Source: a virus
Virus record (IMG/VR): IMGVR_UViG_3300037264_000803
Location: 1-38,044 of that record
DNA length: 38,044 bases
Reading direction: 5' to 3' (one strand)
Below, one piece after another: positions 12,746-20,700 of the stretch (the stretch's first letter is position 1; the number at the start of each line of letters is the position of its first letter). Both the position numbers and the translations under genes were made by a program. The notes beneath the pieces were generated by a model, which made no database searches, had not been told where the DNA came from, and saw only the letters and a list, made by a program, of their open reading frames with translations.

Positions 12746-12981
12746 GCGACGAGATCAAGATCCCGGATGCCGTCCTCCGTGACGCCGCCTGCATTGCGGA
12801 GGGCGAGTCTGACGGCGCAGCGTGGGAGTTCATCGCCCGCTGGATGCGCGAGGAGTGCGCGAAAGTGGCGGAGGATCGAGTCCGATGTCACGAATCTCTG
12901 CACGACAACTGCCACTCCTGCACGGCCCGCTTGTGCGGGCAGGAGATCGCCAGTGAAATCAGGGAACTAGGGACGAAATAG
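12742..12981 (+). CDS. CAKVA-motif small phage protein, copy C, 79 aa
   Basis: Close relative of the product at 1443: MSDEIKIPDAVLRDAA, FIARWMREECAKVAED and EIRELGTK align with little change, and the DNA is also similar over the core. Between the motifs are C-H-C-C residues (CHESLHDNCHSC) that could bind zinc. AAAGGGGAAGCG precedes the ATG. The stop is followed in the same frame by the remnant of a DNA methyltransferase. Confidence 0.7.
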   Translation: MSDEIKIPDAVLRDAACIAEGESDGAAWEFIARWMREECAKVAEDRVRCHESLHDNCHSCTARLCGQEIASEIRELGTK

Positions 12982-13188
12982 CTGGGAGACGCAGATAACT
13001 GCATCGGCAGCGGAACAACGGCTGTGGCCTGCTTCAATACTGGAAGACGGTTCATCGGAATTGATCTCGATCCAGCTTGTGTCAAATTAGTAAGGAGGCG
13101 TCTATGCGATGCGAAGAAGGCGAGTGCCTGCTTGTCATCAAAGGGAAACGCGCTGTCTGCCGAATCTGCCGAAGCGTCTACAGGCTAA
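12982..13188 (+). pseudogene. C-terminal remnant of a DNA methyltransferase
   Basis: Reading in frame from 12982 gives DNCIGSGTTAVACFNTG followed by RRFIGIDLDPACVKLVRRRL, then low-similarity residues to a TAA at 13186. 'D.F.GSGTT..AC...GR.FIGIE.DP' is the AdoMet-binding motif I end of N4-cytosine/N6-adenine DNA methyltransferases of the DPPY-first architecture. No start codon or catalytic SPPY/NPPY part is present: the sequence immediately upstream is the stop of the preceding gene and GGGAGACGC, a leader-like motif. It is best read as a deletion remnant of a third methyltransferase. Confidence 0.75.
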
Positions 13189-13211
13189 TCAAAAGGATGA
13201 TCGCGCAATAA
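13104..13211 (+). CDS. Tiny cysteine-containing protein overprinted on remnant, 35 aa
   Basis: TAAGGAGG with 5 bases of spacing before the ATG at 13104 is one of the best ribosome sites in the region. The product is MRCEEGECLLVIKGKRAVC followed by RICRSVYRLIKRMIAQ, with four cysteines (CxxxxC and CxxC) and a basic end. It lies in a different frame from the methyltransferase remnant it overlaps. It may be a new gene or a start site left from a neighbour. Confidence 0.45.
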   Translation: MRCEEGECLLVIKGKRAVCRICRSVYRLIKRMIAQ

Positions 13212-13229
13212 CTCATCGGTGAGCAGGAA

Positions 13230-13337
13230 ATGAAAAAGGCATCGACCACCAGCAGCGCGAGCCCGCTGACCAAAGCTGGCACGTGGTGGTCGATGCCTTC
13301 GAGGGGCATTGTACCATGCGGAGGTCGCCAATCATGA
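13230..13337 (+). CDS. Tiny hypothetical protein, 35 aa
   Basis: Starts at the ATG at 13230 after AGCAGGA and ends at 13337, overlapping the next start as ATGA. The product (MKKASTTSSASPLTKAGTWW...) is low in complexity and contains the whole 15-bp inverted repeat at 13236-13299, so the apparent coding could be incidental to an RNA or DNA structure. Confidence is low for that reason. Confidence 0.35.
   Translation: MKKASTTSSASPLTKAGTWWSMPSRGIVPCGGRQS
13236..13299 (+). repeat. 15-bp perfect inverted repeat (large hairpin)
   Basis: The 15 bases at 13236-13250 pair perfectly with 13285-13299 around a 34-base loop that itself contains CAGCG/CGCTG (13253-13268). The hairpin ends 20 bases before the ribosome site of the gene at 13334. 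No U-run follows, so a simple terminator is unlikely. It could be a regulatory RNA structure or a protein-binding DNA palindrome. Confidence 0.7.
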
Positions 13338-13705
13338 GTGAGATGCACAAAGCTGAGGCTCTGCTTGGGCGGTGCCAAAAGTTCATCCAGCAAATCGCTG
13401 GAGTGGATTGGATCGCCTACGAAGGGAAGGACCACGGCGAGAGGACGGACGCGCAGCACAGAAAGCTGCTCGACGATCTGCTCGCTTACGACTACCAATC
13501 GGAACGCGATGAAGTGGCATTCGTACATATGATCCGAGGCTCTACAGCTTGCACCTGCGGAGCGTTGTCGAGCTGCTATAACGCGAAGAGTTCAAGCGCC
13601 CAAGTGGGTACGTTGGATGAGCTGCTCGACTACATCGAGGCGCATCCACACATGGTCATCAATCGACTTGGCCGGGCAGGAACGAATCCCGCCCCTATGC
13701 ACTAA
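13334..13705 (+). CDS. Hypothetical protein, 123 aa
   Basis: The start at 13334 follows GGAGG and overlaps the tiny upstream frame by ATGA; the frame open to 13283 runs through the inverted repeat and is rejected. The product has a helical N-terminal half (SEMHKAEALLGRCQKFIQQI) and a Cys-containing centre (CTCGALSSC). It resembles no family I can name. It sits between the methyltransferase remnant and the Dam-type methyltransferase. Confidence 0.65.
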   Translation: MSEMHKAEALLGRCQKFIQQIAGVDWIAYEGKDHGERTDAQHRKLLDDLLAYDYQSERDEVAFVHMIRGSTACTCGALSSCYNAKSSSAQVGTLDELLDYIEAHPHMVINRLGRAGTNPAPMH

Positions 13706-13716
13706 TCTGGACTACG

Positions 13717-14163
13717 ATGCCTTACATCAACAAACGCTTTGAGAGCGCGACAGAGGAATGGTCTACACCCGATAGTTTATTCCGCCCTTTACTGGATGAA
13801 TTCAAGTTCGATCTTGATGTTTGCGCTTCTCCTGAGAACGCAAAGTGTCAAAGGTATATCACTAAAGATCAGGACGCGCTGAAACGTGACTGGACTGGCT
13901 CCTGTTGGATGAATCCACCATACGGTCCACGGATGAAAGATTGGGTAAAAAAAGCCTACTCATCTGCGAAAGCTGGAGCCATTGTGGTCTGCCTGCTTCC
14001 AGCTCGCACAAACGCAAACTATTGGCATGACTACTGCTTCAAGGGTGAGGTCCGCTTTATTAAAGGCTATCCAAAGTTTGGGAACGCAAAGCAAGGACTC
14101 AAAGCGCCGCTGGCTATTGTTATTTTTCGTCCTACTGCGTCAATCGGGTGGGAGACGCCATGA
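13717..14163 (+). CDS. dam: Phage Dam-type DNA N6-adenine methyltransferase, 148 aa
   Basis: Matches the DNA_N6_Adenine_MTase family (phage Dam, as in phage T1 and lambdoid phages). The first part has EEWSTPDSLFRPLLDEF and FDLDVCASPENAKC (31-44, AdoMet-binding region). WMNPPYGP contains the catalytic NPPY (66-69). Then VVCLLPARTNANYWHDY and FGNAKQGLKAPLAIVIF complete the usual end. The length is normal for the short form. It methylates adenine in short sites, probably GATC, protecting phage DNA or affecting packaging. The ribosome site is weak. The stop overlaps the next ATG. Confidence 0.9.
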   Translation: MPYINKRFESATEEWSTPDSLFRPLLDEFKFDLDVCASPENAKCQRYITKDQDALKRDWTGSCWMNPPYGPRMKDWVKKAYSSAKAGAIVVCLLPARTNANYWHDYCFKGEVRFIKGYPKFGNAKQGLKAPLAIVIFRPTASIGWETP

Positions 14164-14267
14164 AACTGCTCGGCTGTATTCTCTGCCGCATCTTCGGGCA
14201 TTGGTGGAAGCTGTCGCGGAGTTTGATGAGAGGCGAAAAGAAAGGTACACACGGAGTTAGACATTGA
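14160..14267 (+). CDS. Tiny hypothetical protein, 35 aa
   Basis: ATGA overlap with the methyltransferase gene, preceded by GGGAGACGCC. The product MKLLGCILCRIFGHWWKLSR followed by a basic tail resembles the common tiny phage proteins with 'CxxCRxFGHxW'. It is the last gene of the rightward block. Confidence 0.5.
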   Translation: MKLLGCILCRIFGHWWKLSRSLMRGEKKGTHGVRH

Positions 14268-14350
14268 GCCGTATAGGATAGCGCCATAGGCAATTCTAGA
14301 ATCAAGAACCATGTTATAAGTTGATTTTTTGTAACGTTACGAGAAACCCC

Positions 14351-14492
14351 TTAGAAGAGAAGAGAGAAGAGGAGATAAGAAGAGAAGAGATAAGAGTATA
14401 TTCTTATCTTCTTTTAGAAGAGGAGAAGAGAGGAGGGGGGTAGGGGGGAGGAGAGAAGAGGAGAAAGAGAAGAGAAGAAAGATAAGAAGAGA
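14351..14492 (+). other. Purine-rich convergence tract
   Basis: About 140 bases that are almost entirely A and G on the plus strand, broken mainly by the hairpin at 14388-14415. GGAGGGGGGTAGGGGGGAGG near 14431-14450 could form a G-quadruplex. No gene is present. It separates the two converging gene blocks and borders the terminase stop at 14493. The bases from 14268 to 14350 hold only short palindromes (ATTCTAGAAT, GTAACGTTAC). Confidence 0.7.
14388..14415 (+). terminator. Candidate bidirectional terminator hairpin
   Basis: AGATAAGA (14388-14395) pairs with TCTTATCT (14402-14409) around a 6-base loop, followed on the plus strand by TCTTTT. On the minus strand the sequence after the stem is CTCTTC-rich. 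The stem is AT-rich and only 8 bp, so it is weak, but it lies exactly where two convergent transcripts should end. Confidence 0.45.
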
Positions 14493-15914
14493 TTATATTC
14501 TATTCTCTTCGAAGGGATTATACTCATGCTTAGCCTCGCCCTTCAAAGACATCACTGCAAGGCCAGCTTGAGACATATCTGGTAGAGCAAAAGTAAGCGC
14601 TAATGCATCAGCTTTATCAGGCGAAAAGCCTAGCCTAGATTTAATCTGGTCTTTATCTTCTATAATTAGCTTGCCATTCTTAAACGTATAGGTAGCGCAT
14701 GTTAACTCTCTAGCAAGCTCGGGATCGTTAGGTAAACAACCACCTCTTTTAATCCATTCACACATCTCAAACCACATCTCAGCACGTTTGTTGTAGTAGT
14801 GATTATTAATTGGTCTGCTAGAAAAGTTAACACCATGAGGCGTCTGACCAGACTGAAATAGCGTATCAACTACACCAGCACCGTACCCACCAGTGTCGTC
14901 AATAAACTCAATATCCGTATTCCACTCGCTCTTAATCTTCATCACCCTAGCTGCTATATCAAAGCTTCGAGCATTCCTCAACTCATCCATTGGGAATGCC
15001 ATCAAGCCCTGTCGCCTAGCTAAGATCGTTCGATCATCTCCGAATCTAGCTACGTCTACACCTAGCTTCTTCTGAGCGTATTTCACCTCAGCTTCATGAA
15101 CAGTCCGGCGCATAGCCGCGCTGATCTCATCCGGGCCTATCAATAGATTAAGAGATGATGGCGGAAACTTACCGTATACGTTTACAAGCACCCATGGATT
15201 ATCCTTGCCAAACTTCTCAATCTGCTGTCTTGCCCATTTAATGTCCACCCTAGGAGATCTATCTAAAGCATCAGGATCGCCATTAACCTCCTGAACAAAC
15301 CACATATGCCGCTCTCTTGTGCAGATTCTATAGAGCGGGCCGTCAACTGTCGTAGGGTTTCCACCAATTAGAAGCTTAGTCTCTATGCCAGTTGATAGAC
15401 CAGCCTCTGCCGTAGCCATGACTGCATCTGGGATGCCTCCAACCTCGTCCAGAACGAATAGAAGATAGTCAGCATGCAACCCAGCTAGAGTATCAGCCTG
15501 TGCGCTGGAGTCAGCACTCTTAGGCCACGTTCTAGCTGAACACCACCAGACCTCAGGGTTACTCTTAGATTCAATGCGTGTCTTTGAAAAGGTAAATCCA
15601 GCCCGTAGGACAGCTGATGTCTGATACCATTTAGCTAGCTCAGTCCAGAGTCCGTCTGTAAGGTTAGCCTCTGAGACTGACGTTACTGCAATCTTGGGAT
15701 TTGGCCGTGTAAGCAGGAAGTTCCAGATACACCAAGCCTCAACAGTAGACTTACCAACACCCTTAGATGCCTTCATGCAGATGCGGTTGTGTGTAGGGAA
15801 GGCAGTTAGAACACTCTTTTGCCATTCATCAGGCTCTACATTGAATACATCCCTGACAAATGCAACTGGGTTATCTCTCCATGTTGCAAGGCGCTCGACT
15901 ACTAGCTCGTCCAT
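14493..15914 (-). CDS. Terminase large subunit, 473 aa
   Basis: The DNA-packaging motor. Walker A is KASKGVGKST (48-57), Walker B LLFVLDEVGG (151-160), and the RNase-H-like nuclease acids lie in LGVDVARFGDD (D287), IEFIDDTGG (D339/D340) and SPDKADALAL (D433/D436). The start at 15914 (MDELVVERLATWRDNPVAFV) fits the usual terminase N-terminus; the open frame upstream overlaps the tail-fibre gene and is a shadow. No clear ribosome site precedes the ATG, 37 bases after the tail-fibre stop. Its position as the last gene of the leftward block, after the tail fibre and far from the expected portal, is unusual. Confidence 0.92.
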   Translation of the reverse strand: MDELVVERLATWRDNPVAFVRDVFNVEPDEWQKSVLTAFPTHNRICMKASKGVGKSTVEAWCIWNFLLTRPNPKIAVTSVSEANLTDGLWTELAKWYQTSAVLRAGFTFSKTRIESKSNPEVWWCSARTWPKSADSSAQADTLAGLHADYLLFVLDEVGGIPDAVMATAEAGLSTGIETKLLIGGNPTTVDGPLYRICTRERHMWFVQEVNGDPDALDRSPRVDIKWARQQIEKFGKDNPWVLVNVYGKFPPSSLNLLIGPDEISAAMRRTVHEAEVKYAQKKLGVDVARFGDDRTILARRQGLMAFPMDELRNARSFDIAARVMKIKSEWNTDIEFIDDTGGYGAGVVDTLFQSGQTPHGVNFSSRPINNHYYNKRAEMWFEMCEWIKRGGCLPNDPELARELTCATYTFKNGKLIIEDKDQIKSRLGFSPDKADALALTFALPDMSQAGLAVMSLKGEAKHEYNPFEENRI

Positions 15915-15951
15915 TTGATGTACTCGGTTTTGTCGCCCATGGATTAGCCCA

Positions 15952-17691
15952 CTATCCCTCGAGCATCCCCTGCAACCCAGCCATCGCGACGAACCCCGCG
16001 CCGCCGTCGGTAGTCGCAGGTAGCCAGTTCGTCGTCCCCGTCGGCTCCGAAACTTCGAGCCAAACGAGCCTATGACGACCGGGCGCGAGCGCGACGTCGC
16101 CAAGCGAAAGCGTGGCGTGAAGAGTGAGCGGGCTATTGGCAACCTGAGTGACCTCGTGGCCGGAAATGCAGCTCGCGTGAGGGACCGTGGTTGAATCAAG
16201 CCCGATAGAGACGCCAACCTGCACGTCGAGGCTCGCGTTGAAGTAGCCGATTGCAACGCGGGCCTCCACAGCCACCTCATCCACGCCGATGATGAAGTCC
16301 AGTTGGTTGCCAGCGTTCGCGTTGGCCTGCCTCCAAGTGTTCAGCGTGTAGGTCCACTGGGAGGTCCCCTCGTTCTTCCGCATGGTGCGACGGACGCGGT
16401 TGTAGTAGTTCCAGAGGAACCGCTTCGCAGCGGAGTCTTCCGTCTGACCGGACACGCCCGTCGTCCTGAACGAACCGACATACCGGCGGGTGAGAGCGCC
16501 CGTCTTGACGAAGATCCCATCCTGCAGTACGAGCGCCGTCGCGCGCGTGGTGTCGCCGGACCACGCCGTCAGCTCGAGGGTGGGAGTGCCCGCGCTGTCG
16601 AAGACGAAGACGTCGTAGTTCGTGTCCGTCGTGGCTGGGACGGCAATCGAGATTTCCGATAGGGTGAATATCTTCCAGTTCGCCCCGTCGAAGAGGGCGA
16701 TGCGGTTGCTCTTGTAGGGCGTTAGGTAGACGAGCGTTCTGGCCAGCTGGTTGTCCTTCGTGACTGGCGTGGCCGCTAAGAGGGTCAGGCGGGCCTCGAA
16801 TGTCCCAGCCGCCACGACTGGCGGAATGGCCGAGCGCGTGTAGACAACGCACCGGACGACACCCGCAGCGTATCCGCGAAAGACCGCGAAGTCGCCCGCC
16901 GCCGTCAGGATGTTGGCACCGCCGGGCAGAACGAGCGATGCCCCGTGCGTCAGCGTCAGCGCGCCCGTGAAGCGGACGGTCTTCTCAAGCCCCTCGGCCA
17001 GCGTGATCGCCGTGATCGTCGTCGTGCCGGTGACGTCGATGAGATCGCCAGTCGCCGTGTCGAGGTTGATCGTCGCGGCGCTCGCGATGTCGGCGCCCTT
17101 CTTGTCGAGGAGGAGCGTTTGTCTCGCGGTCGGAGCGTCCGCGTCGTCGAGCAGGGTCTGGATGAAAGCGGACGCCATCACGCCAAGCGTGACTGTCGAG
17201 CTTGCGATGGGATTCCCCGAAGCGTCGAAGGCTAGCATCTTACTCGCGCGAGTGGTTGCGTTCGGAAGCACGGTTGCCACTACTGAAGGGACTTCCGTCT
17301 CTGGCAACCTAATCGAGCGGTTGAGATCATTCTGCTGCTGCTGGTCAATGTACCTGCATTTATCGAACTCATCTTCGTGAAGTTTAGGCTTGAATGGGCC
17401 TTGGTTTCTGATGTCAGTAAGCTGGGTAATCTGGACTACCCTGCGGATACTGAGGGTGAAATTCAACGCAAGGTTGACCGTAAGTACAATGGTGCCGCCA
17501 GACGGGTTGTTTACACCAACGACAGGCACAGTGTAATCAGAGTCAAGTACTAACGTTGTCTCAACTCCACCCAAGTCCTTCCTAGTGACAAGAAGATGAG
17601 AAGCGGAGGTGATGATATAAGTGAATGAGTAGGTAGCTAATGCTCCAGTTCCAATATAGTCATTACGGCTTGCCTGCGACGAAACGCTCAT
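15952..17691 (-). CDS. Tail fibre, T7-type N-terminus, 579 aa
   Basis: Residues 1-~135 match the Phage_T7_tail domain that attaches the fibre to the tail (NDYIGTGALATYSFTYII, IRRVVQITQLTDIRNQG, HEDEFDKCRYIDQQQ). The middle (~150-280) is a Thr/Ala-rich beta segment. Residues ~285-579 form a receptor-binding-like region with YLTPYKSNRIALFDG, YDVFVFDSAGTPTLEL, RRYVGSFRTT and WNYYNRVRR, a pattern I recall from fibres and appendages of diverse phages. Only the N-terminal part shares the base composition of the neighbouring virion genes; the rest is much GC-richer. AGGGAGA precedes the ATG. Confidence 0.88.
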   Translation of the reverse strand: MSVSSQASRNDYIGTGALATYSFTYIITSASHLLVTRKDLGGVETTLVLDSDYTVPVVGVNNPSGGTIVLTVNLALNFTLSIRRVVQITQLTDIRNQGPFKPKLHEDEFDKCRYIDQQQQNDLNRSIRLPETEVPSVVATVLPNATTRASKMLAFDASGNPIASSTVTLGVMASAFIQTLLDDADAPTARQTLLLDKKGADIASAATINLDTATGDLIDVTGTTTITAITLAEGLEKTVRFTGALTLTHGASLVLPGGANILTAAGDFAVFRGYAAGVVRCVVYTRSAIPPVVAAGTFEARLTLLAATPVTKDNQLARTLVYLTPYKSNRIALFDGANWKIFTLSEISIAVPATTDTNYDVFVFDSAGTPTLELTAWSGDTTRATALVLQDGIFVKTGALTRRYVGSFRTTGVSGQTEDSAAKRFLWNYYNRVRRTMRKNEGTSQWTYTLNTWRQANANAGNQLDFIIGVDEVAVEARVAIGYFNASLDVQVGVSIGLDSTTVPHASCISGHEVTQVANSPLTLHATLSLGDVALAPGRHRLVWLEVSEPTGTTNWLPATTDGGAGFVAMAGLQGMLEG

Positions 17692-17705
17692 TGTTGAATC
17701 TCCCT

Positions 17706-20700
17706 CTATTTACCAGAAGTATAACCGACAACATCTCTCACAAGACCTTCGCCAAGTACCTGCGAGCCAGAGGTTTCACCCTTCGCCTTATTAATCACAT
17801 ACCCTATCGGACGGCTGATAGCGTCGAAAGGAATGCCAGTCAAGATTGTAAGTGCTGTAGCTGAATCGCCAACAGCTGTCTTAGTAAACTCACCGGTCTT
17901 GACGAACTCTTTAAGATCATCCGGCAATCTGCCAAATTTCTCAAGGACACTAAGAACCGGCGAGATAGACATTTTATCATTATATCTATCGCTGTCGAAC
18001 CTGTTAATAGCTATTGATAAGGCAAGCCCGCCCATCGGGAGTGACGCAACTGGATACTGAAGTTGACTAAAGAATAGAGCATCTAGAGCAACATCAGTTA
18101 AGTCATCATCATCATCTGGCTTACCGGAAGCTAATAGGTACAAACTCTTACCGATAATGGCTGGAATAGCCAAGTTCATTAGATAGATGAACAGCAATCT
18201 AGCCGGGACTCCAATGCCATTAAAGTCTCTAAAAGCATTCCTAGCTTCAGTTACACCAAGGTTAAGCTGTGTATTCCAGAACGTACTGAACATTACAAGC
18301 AGCCTAGCCCATGCTGGCCCTGCTTCATATTGAGAGAGATCCTCAGCAAAACTAGATCCCTGCGTCTGCCTGACGACAGAATCAGCCTCTCTCATAGCCG
18401 CTATATCATCAAAGCCCTTATCTAGAGCCTGATCTCTCGCAGCATTCCATACAACAACGTCGATCTGGTTCTGAGCAAGGTGCTGCAGAATGTATGTATG
18501 CCTTTCGAACCAAGAATCTATCTTTCCAAGCTGGTTAGTCTCAAGAAGCAGGTTGTCAATTGCTCCATATGTATTGGCCATCTCGTTAGTGAGACGGTTG
18601 AACATCAAGGTGGAGAGCTTAGCTTGGTCGAACAACATCTTAGGATTAGTCACAAGGGCGTATGTAGTTCTAAAAAGATACTTTGGCGATACCTTTGAGG
18701 CTGCAGCTGTAACAGAAGAGAATTGCTGGACAGCGTTAACCACGTTCATGAACATTAAACCTAGACCAGTGCGCTTCCTAAGAATCCTCATTATACTGTC
18801 AGCCTTACGGTTCTTAGATGGCTGCATTATCAGCTGCTGAACGCTGCGCTTAAGCCAAGGGATAAGGAACTTATCCACTGCCATTGGGTCATAGCCTTCG
18901 ATAAGCGCTCTTGACCGCTCATCGTTGATGATCTTCATAACATCATTCGCTGGATTCGCCATATATGTGAATCTTAGAACACGGTCGAATCCAGTAAGAA
19001 TGGTTGATCTGATATCCCACATGATTGGCATACTTGACTTCTCAGATCGCTCCTTTGCCATCGATGACGCTGGAGTAGGCCAGAGATCGTCAAAGCCACG
19101 CCCTTCTATATCAAGCACCGCTTCCTTGGCTGCAAGCTCCTGATTCTGAGAGAACCTGTCTGGAGTAATGGGGTAGTACCCACCTTTTGACATGCCGAAC
19201 GGCGTCCTGTACGGCTTAAACTTTAGAGGGGCGAAGTAATGTCCGTATCTATCCCTATATGCTTGCTGGAAAATAGGCAGGTAAAACTCGTATTTATCAT
19301 GGATCTTCGTAACAAGATCCTGCATTTCCTTAGTCCAGACACCCTCCCTAGCTACGCGATCCATGAATGCGAAGAGTTTCGAATCATCTACCAGCCCAGT
19401 CTTCTTCCCATCCTCATCTAAGATCTCTTCACCTGCGTTGTAGCCCAACCGGTTGAGGCTTCTTACGATCCTCTGCCTTCCAGACTCACTTCCCATGTGA
19501 AGCGCGAATCCAATGAGATCAAACGCACCATTACCAAATGTGTAATTCTTCTTCTCAACACCATCGAATTCATTTGCGATGATCGCTGAAGCATCCAGCT
19601 TATTCTTAAGAGGTAGGGATGCCTCAACAATAAACTTCTCAACATCAGACTTAGCATGCCTTAGCAAGTTGGCGGCATTTGATATTGGATCGAATATCAG
19701 CCTTCTGAAGCGCGAGCTGATAGCCTCAGCCCAATGCTCCACCCTTCTGAAGTAGGCTTTAATGGCCTTGAAGTAGGACCATTCGATATCCTTCTGTGAA
19801 GCTGAGCCCTCTTTACCAATAGCCTTATTCGGGAACTTTGCGAAATCTGGCTTGAGTTGATTCTCGATGATATCTTCGATCTTCTTCTCGCCCTCAAGTG
19901 TCGCAACCTTACCAGCATCAATCGCCATTTGCTTTAATGTTTCAAGCTGCTCAAACAGATCATAGATATTGCCTACAGTTTCCCCGCGAATCGCTGGCTT
20001 ATCTTTCTGGGCTATCTTCTGGGCTTGAGCAGCATTATTCTTAATGGCCGAGAGTTGATCTTGGATCTGACTGTAGAACGATGGATCTACCTCTGAAATA
20101 AGACGTATAGCTTTGTCTGGATCTATCTTGGAATCTTCAGTAAGCCCATATGCGTTCATCAATGCTTTTGCAGCATAGATAAAGTTCATCCCATTCTTGC
20201 CGTATATCTCAGCTGCGGCCTTCTCGTTCCTGAAGATCTTCTTAAACTTAACTACAGTCTTTCGATAGTTTTCCTTGAATACAGATGCAAGCCTGATCCT
20301 TTCCGTGTAGGAGATCCGTAGCTCCTGCATCTCGATAGCCATATCCCAGTCACCCTTGATAAGCGCCCTATTCATCTTGTTGGTGGCGAGAGTAAGAGCG
20401 GCCTTCCATGAGCGAATCTCAATGCTACTGAAACGTGTCTTACGGATAGCATTATCAGCTTCATTGGACAGAGCTTCAACGCGGTTGAACTTAGTGACGT
20501 TAATCCCAAGCCTTCGTTGTACTTCAGCCCTCTTCTTAAGCATGAAGTTAAGCTCGATAGTCATCATCTGCGTACGGTCGAGCTTATCGATAGCTTCCTG
20601 AACCTTCTCCCTGAGAGCCTTCTGTAGATTAACGTCAGCCATAGGGTCAGCTATCATCTGCATCTGACGCTCTACGAGAGCATCGATGAATTGCGCCCTA

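Noticed and set aside
14024-14260. Alternative plus-strand frame of 92 residues overlapping the Dam gene
   Set aside because: It overlaps the well-supported methyltransferase in another frame and has no ribosome site.
15915-16280. Longer terminase N-terminus
   Set aside because: The extension lies inside the tail-fibre gene in another frame and is Arg/Ser-rich shadow sequence; the terminase family begins at MDELVV.
16277-16852. 191-residue minus-strand frame
   Set aside because: His/Arg/Pro-rich shadow of the GC-rich tail-fibre gene.
15952-17691. Diversity-generating retroelement target in the fibre (as in BPP-1)
   Set aside because: No reverse transcriptase or template repeat is present in the window.
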